A stretch of DNA of 64,000 nt. Source: JASLZO01 sp965247995. Lineage in GTDB: Bacteria > Chloroflexota > Dehalococcoidia > UBA6926. Positions 60,775 through 64,000 of the stretch are shown piece by piece. The notes beneath the pieces were generated by a model. The model was given only the letters and a program-made list of their open reading frames with translations. It made no database searches and was not told the origin of the DNA. Each line of letters opens with the position of its first letter. The first letter of the stretch is position 1. The stretch spans positions 372,001 to 436,000 of the forward strand of contig OZ252041.1 of the NCBI GenBank assembly GCA_965247995.1, in the 5' to 3' direction. The position numbers and the translations under genes were made by a program.

Positions 60775-62085
60775 GTGGCGATGATTTTGGTCGAAGACGC
60801 GCTGCGCCAAGTGCTCGACGCCATTGAACCTCTTGCACCAGTCAACGTCGCGCTTGCGGGCGCCCGCGGCCTGGTCTTAGCCGGAGACGTCCGCTCCGGA
60901 CTGGATATTCCGCCGCTGGATAACTCCGCCATGGACGGCTACGCGGTCCGTGCCGAAGACCTCAAGGGCGCGAGCACCGAGAGTCCAGTGACACTGCCGG
61001 TGGTCGGCGAGATTCCAGCCGGGTCTCCACCGGAGCCTCCTGTCCAACCACGCACGGCGGTGCGCATCATGACCGGAGCGCCGGTCCCGCCGGGCGCTGA
61101 CACCGTGGTCCGTTTCGAAGATACGGACGAAGAAGAACGGCGAATAAACGGCGAGTCGCTCGCGGAGATCGCCATCCGCGTCGCTACTCCTAGAGGTATG
61201 TCGGTCCGTCGCGCTGGCGAGGACGTCAAGACGGGAGAGCTCGTCCTCACTAAAGGCACGTCACTCGGCGCCGCGCAGCTCGGCGTCTTGGCTTCGCTAG
61301 GGCACGCGCAGGCTTGGGTCCATCGAAGGCCTGCCGTAGCGGTACTTGCGTCCGGCGACGAGATCACCGCTCCAGGCCAGGAACTCCCGCCCGGGCATAT
61401 CTACGACATCAATACCTACACCGCTCAAGGGCTCGCGCAGGACATAGGGGCCGTCGTGACTACCCTTGGGATCGCGCGTGACGATCGTGAGTCCCTTACC
61501 GCCCACGTGCGGAGAGCCAGAGATGTGGACCTGCTCATCACGTCTGCCGGCGTCTCCGTTGGGTACTACGATCTCGTGAAGGATGTCCTCACCGCCCACG
61601 GCGACATGCATATGTGGAGCGTGAAGATGCGGCCGGGCAAACCCGTCGCGTTCGGCATTCTCCGCGGCGGGGAGGATGAGGACCCCTGGCCAAAACCCGT
61701 GCCGCACCTCGGGTTGCCCGGTAACCCGGTCAGCGCCATGGTGGTCTTCCACATCTTCGCCCGACCGGCCCTCAGAAAGATGATGGGCTACTCCGATTGG
61801 GATATGCCGAACATCACCGCCGTGCTCGACGAGCCGATACACAACGAAGACGGGCGACGCGTGTACGCGAGGGCGTTCGTCGCTCGGGGCACCGACGGTC
61901 AGGTCCACGCGCGGCTATCCGGCCCACAAGGGTCCAACATCCTTACCGCCATGGCTCGCGCAAACGGCCTCGCGATCTGCCCAGAGGACGTGACTGAACT
62001 ACCCGCTGGATCCCCCGTCCGAGTCGAATTGCTCGGACCAATCCCAGAGAACGCGGAACAACCGGCGGCCCCCACCGAAAGGTAG
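60775..62085 (+). CDS. moeA: Molybdopterin molybdenumtransferase
   Basis: MoeA inserts molybdate into adenylated molybdopterin. The 436 residues include PPLDNSAMDGYAVRAEDL, VRIMTGAPVPPGADTVV, RRAGEDVKTGELVL, ASGDEITAPGQELPPGHIYDIN, DLLITSAGVSVGYYDLV, MRPGKPVAFGI and GLPGNPVSAMVVF. The GTG at 60775 is six bases after GGAGGGGAG; an ATG two codons on is too far. Other molybdenum genes are not in view. Confidence 0.95.
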   Translation: MAMILVEDALRQVLDAIEPLAPVNVALAGARGLVLAGDVRSGLDIPPLDNSAMDGYAVRAEDLKGASTESPVTLPVVGEIPAGSPPEPPVQPRTAVRIMTGAPVPPGADTVVRFEDTDEEERRINGESLAEIAIRVATPRGMSVRRAGEDVKTGELVLTKGTSLGAAQLGVLASLGHAQAWVHRRPAVAVLASGDEITAPGQELPPGHIYDINTYTAQGLAQDIGAVVTTLGIARDDRESLTAHVRRARDVDLLITSAGVSVGYYDLVKDVLTAHGDMHMWSVKMRPGKPVAFGILRGGEDEDPWPKPVPHLGLPGNPVSAMVVFHIFARPALRKMMGYSDWDMPNITAVLDEPIHNEDGRRVYARAFVARGTDGQVHARLSGPQGSNILTAMARANGLAICPEDVTELPAGSPVRVELLGPIPENAEQPAAPTER

Positions 62086-62092
62086 GAACCAT

Positions 62093-62683
62093 TTGGCGAC
62101 GCGCATCGGCATTATCGGCGACACCCACATTCCCGGCTCGATCCCGGAGCTGTGGCCGGAGGTTCGAACCGTGTTCGAGGGAGTCGACCTCATCCTTCAC
62201 GCAGGCGACCTGGAAACTCCCCGCGTCCTCGACTGGCTCGAGGAGACAGCCCCGGTGTTGGCCGCTGAGGGGAATCATGATCGCGGCCTCAGCCAATATG
62301 ACGACCGGATCAAGCCCAAGCACTTTTTGGATATCGAGGGTTACCGTCTCGGTATGACGCACATCATCGACGGGTGGAATTGGGGGGCCGAACGGATCGT
62401 CCGCACCTATCTGGGAGAGAAACCGGATATCGTCGTCTGCGGCGATACGCACTTCGAGTTCGTAAGGCGGGAGGATGGCATGCTCATCGTCAATCCCGGC
62501 AGTGCAACGTACCCCCATAACATGGAAGCGCGGAGAGGCCACGTAGCGATATTGGAGATCGAGCGCGGATCTCCGCCAAACGCCTGGATTGTCGACCTCA
62601 GCGAGTTATCGGACGTCCCAAACGATCGAGCGGACCCGCACCGACGATGGGAAGCGAATTCAGGCGGACGCGATGGACAGTAG
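62093..62683 (+). CDS. YfcE/MJ0936-type metallophosphoesterase
   Basis: The 196 residues show IGIIGDTHIPG, ILHAGDLETPRVLDWLE, AEGNHDRG, GMTHIIDG and VVCGDTHFEFVRR, the two-metal ligands of small calcineurin-like phosphodiesterases. YfcE acts on phosphodiesters of unknown natural identity. The TTG start lies after AGGTAGGA and 7 bases after moeA. Confidence 0.88.
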   Translation: MATRIGIIGDTHIPGSIPELWPEVRTVFEGVDLILHAGDLETPRVLDWLEETAPVLAAEGNHDRGLSQYDDRIKPKHFLDIEGYRLGMTHIIDGWNWGAERIVRTYLGEKPDIVVCGDTHFEFVRREDGMLIVNPGSATYPHNMEARRGHVAILEIERGSPPNAWIVDLSELSDVPNDRADPHRRWEANSGGRDGQ

Positions 62684-62736
62684 CGAACGTCCTCCACATA
62701 ATGACTCAACCTCACGTGATTGACTGAGGAGCCTAT

Positions 62737-63813
62737 ATGCAGATCCCGATGGTCTCATCCCGAACTCAGTTGAGCTTTGAGGCTCAAGCACGCCTTGATG
62801 CCGTTTCTGGAATGAAGGGTTTCCTACTCCGCGAGTCCGGGCCCCGACTCGCCCGCGCCTACGCGAAGCTCGAGGACCAATACGCCGAGGAAAACCAAGG
62901 CATACGCCCACAAACGCGAGAGGAGATCGAAGCGCTAGCACGACAGCTGCCGCTGTACTGGTTCGACCGAAGCCTCGCCCGCACGAGCCAGCAGATGATG
63001 TGGCGCTCAATCGGGGAGGCCCTGGACGCCCAGAGAAGCGCACTTGAGGACTACGTTGGGAGCTCTCCGTCCGACGCCCGCGGCGGCATCGAGGTAGCTC
63101 GCGAGTTCCCGTTGCCCGATTACTACACTGCGTACGACATTCACATCATGCCCGGTTCGTTCTATGGCGACCCGCTGGCTGGCCTGATGTACGACATCGG
63201 CGCCAAGCTCTACGCCATGGGGTACACCCACGGTGGGTACGAAAGCGGGAAGAAGCCGGTCGCCGACGCCGTCCCAGACCCGCAACCGGCCCGGATCCTG
63301 GACCTAGGTTGCGGTATAGGCGGCAGCACTATGCCGTTAGCAGACCGGTTCCCGTCCGCCGAGATATGGGGAATCGATCTCGCCGAGCCCATGATTCGCG
63401 TGGCCCATCGGCTGTTCGAAGAGAATCGAAAACGCGCCGTCTTTGCACAAGCGGACGCTTCAGACACCGGGTTTGCGGATGGATTCTTTGACGTCGTCAC
63501 CGCCACCATCCTCTTCCACGAGGTCCCGGTCGAACTGGGCCAGAAGATTGTCCGCGAGGCCCATCGCATCTTGCGCCCTGGCGGGTGGTTCGTCGTCGGA
63601 GACGTCGAGCCGTATCGGCACCTCTCTCCGTACCGAGCCTTTATCTCGGACTGGCAGACCGACAACAATGGAGAACCGTTCTGGCGAGGGTTCCTCGAGT
63701 CCGACCTGACTTCTTGGTTCCGTGATGCCGGTTTCACCTCGGTCGAGGAATGGGGCACCCCAGTAGCAGGGTCTCCTCGCAGGAACCCGTGGATTACCCG
63801 AGGCCAGAAGTGA
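62737..63813 (+). CDS. SAM-dependent methyltransferase with N-terminal extension
   Basis: The 358 residues hold a helical N-terminal region of about 170 residues and a class I methyltransferase domain: RILDLGCGIGGSTMPLADRF, IWGIDLAEPMIRVAHRL, FFDVVTATILFHEVP and AHRILRPGGWFVVGDVEPY. The substrate is unknown; the long helical front may bind it. ATG behind GAGGA. It shares its stop with the next start. Confidence 0.82.
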   Translation: MQIPMVSSRTQLSFEAQARLDAVSGMKGFLLRESGPRLARAYAKLEDQYAEENQGIRPQTREEIEALARQLPLYWFDRSLARTSQQMMWRSIGEALDAQRSALEDYVGSSPSDARGGIEVAREFPLPDYYTAYDIHIMPGSFYGDPLAGLMYDIGAKLYAMGYTHGGYESGKKPVADAVPDPQPARILDLGCGIGGSTMPLADRFPSAEIWGIDLAEPMIRVAHRLFEENRKRAVFAQADASDTGFADGFFDVVTATILFHEVPVELGQKIVREAHRILRPGGWFVVGDVEPYRHLSPYRAFISDWQTDNNGEPFWRGFLESDLTSWFRDAGFTSVEEWGTPVAGSPRRNPWITRGQK

Positions 63814-64000
63814 CGCAGACCTTTCCGAAACGCGAGCCGATCCCGCAGTACTTCGACTCGGCCGACATCGATCGTTGGGGAAAGGTCGTCACCGAATTGA
63901 TCGGTGAGGTTTGGGCGTTGAGTGAGCGCGTCCGCCGGCTGGAGCACGCTCTGTCCGCGCACGACATCCAGCTAGACAATGACGAGAGGGACGAAGACCA
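63810..64000 (+). CDS. Unknown protein, N-terminal part (cut by window edge)
   Basis: GTG at 63810 overlaps the stop of the methyltransferase (GTGA). The 63 codons begin MTQTFPKREPIPQYF, then a helical, coiled-coil-like stretch (ELIGEVWALSERVRRLEH) and an acidic end. Coupling suggests a role with the methyltransferase. The gene continues beyond the window. Confidence 0.6.
   Translation, partial: MTQTFPKREPIPQYFDSADIDRWGKVVTELIGEVWALSERVRRLEHALSAHDIQLDNDERDED

Noticed and set aside
1..64000. CRISPR array, insertion sequence, prophage or rRNA
   Set aside because: No regular direct repeats, transposase, integrase, phage structural or rRNA sequence was seen.

Overview
The window looks like a piece of a bacterial chromosome of the phylum Chloroflexota, perhaps the Dehalococcoidia/SAR202 side. 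This is an inference from gene content and style: GC-rich sequence, many GTG and TTG starts, dense operons with 1-8 base overlaps, several likely leaderless mRNAs, a T-box in front of ilvB, and a free-living oligotroph's set of amino-acid, cofactor and transport genes. I saw no phage gene, transposase, CRISPR array, rRNA or plasmid gene. One tRNA gene (Glu, CTC) is present.

Layout. 1-6.2 kb: start of acnA, an arylsulfotransferase-like propeller protein, an SppA-type protease, then rph and the comEA-comEC uptake genes on the minus strand. 6.3-18.2 kb (plus): glyA, rpsF-ssb-rpsR, a parvulin-type foldase, hom and thrC, folE, then an acyltransferase-glycosyltransferase-two PIG-L deacetylases-PHP phosphatase cluster. 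18.2-23.1 kb (minus): PAP2-like protein, membrane protein, ilvE, methyltransferase, an unknown nucleotidyltransferase-like protein and comF. 23.0-34.3 kb (plus): a promoter and leucine-type T-box followed by ilvB-ilvN-ilvC-leuA-leuC-leuD-leuB-cimA and a gene for a protein with a duplicated domain. 34.9-38.0 kb: gnd-zwf-pgl, the oxidative pentose phosphate pathway. 38.1-44.2 kb: Lrp-type effector domain, tRNA-Glu, acyl-CoA dehydrogenase, and a minus operon glcF-prmA-HAD phosphatase-membrane protein, then a DUF3105 protein.

44.3-48.8 kb: mtnA-mtnP-LsrF-like class I aldolase-zinc alcohol dehydrogenase, with apt converging. Together these could turn methylthioadenosine into adenine (recycled by Apt), dihydroxyacetone phosphate and a methylthio-alcohol without the classical dioxygenase route; the class I aldolase would be an unusual replacement and is my main candidate for a new pathway variant. 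Just beyond it, two tiny desulforedoxin-like genes (38 and 47 codons) sit behind a near-consensus promoter.

49.4-64 kb: rsmI, a polyprenyl diphosphate synthase, a DM13 protein, metG, two tandem MFS transporters, pheS-zinc ribbon-pheT, a small membrane protein, moeA, a metallophosphoesterase, a methyltransferase and the start of a last gene that runs off the window.
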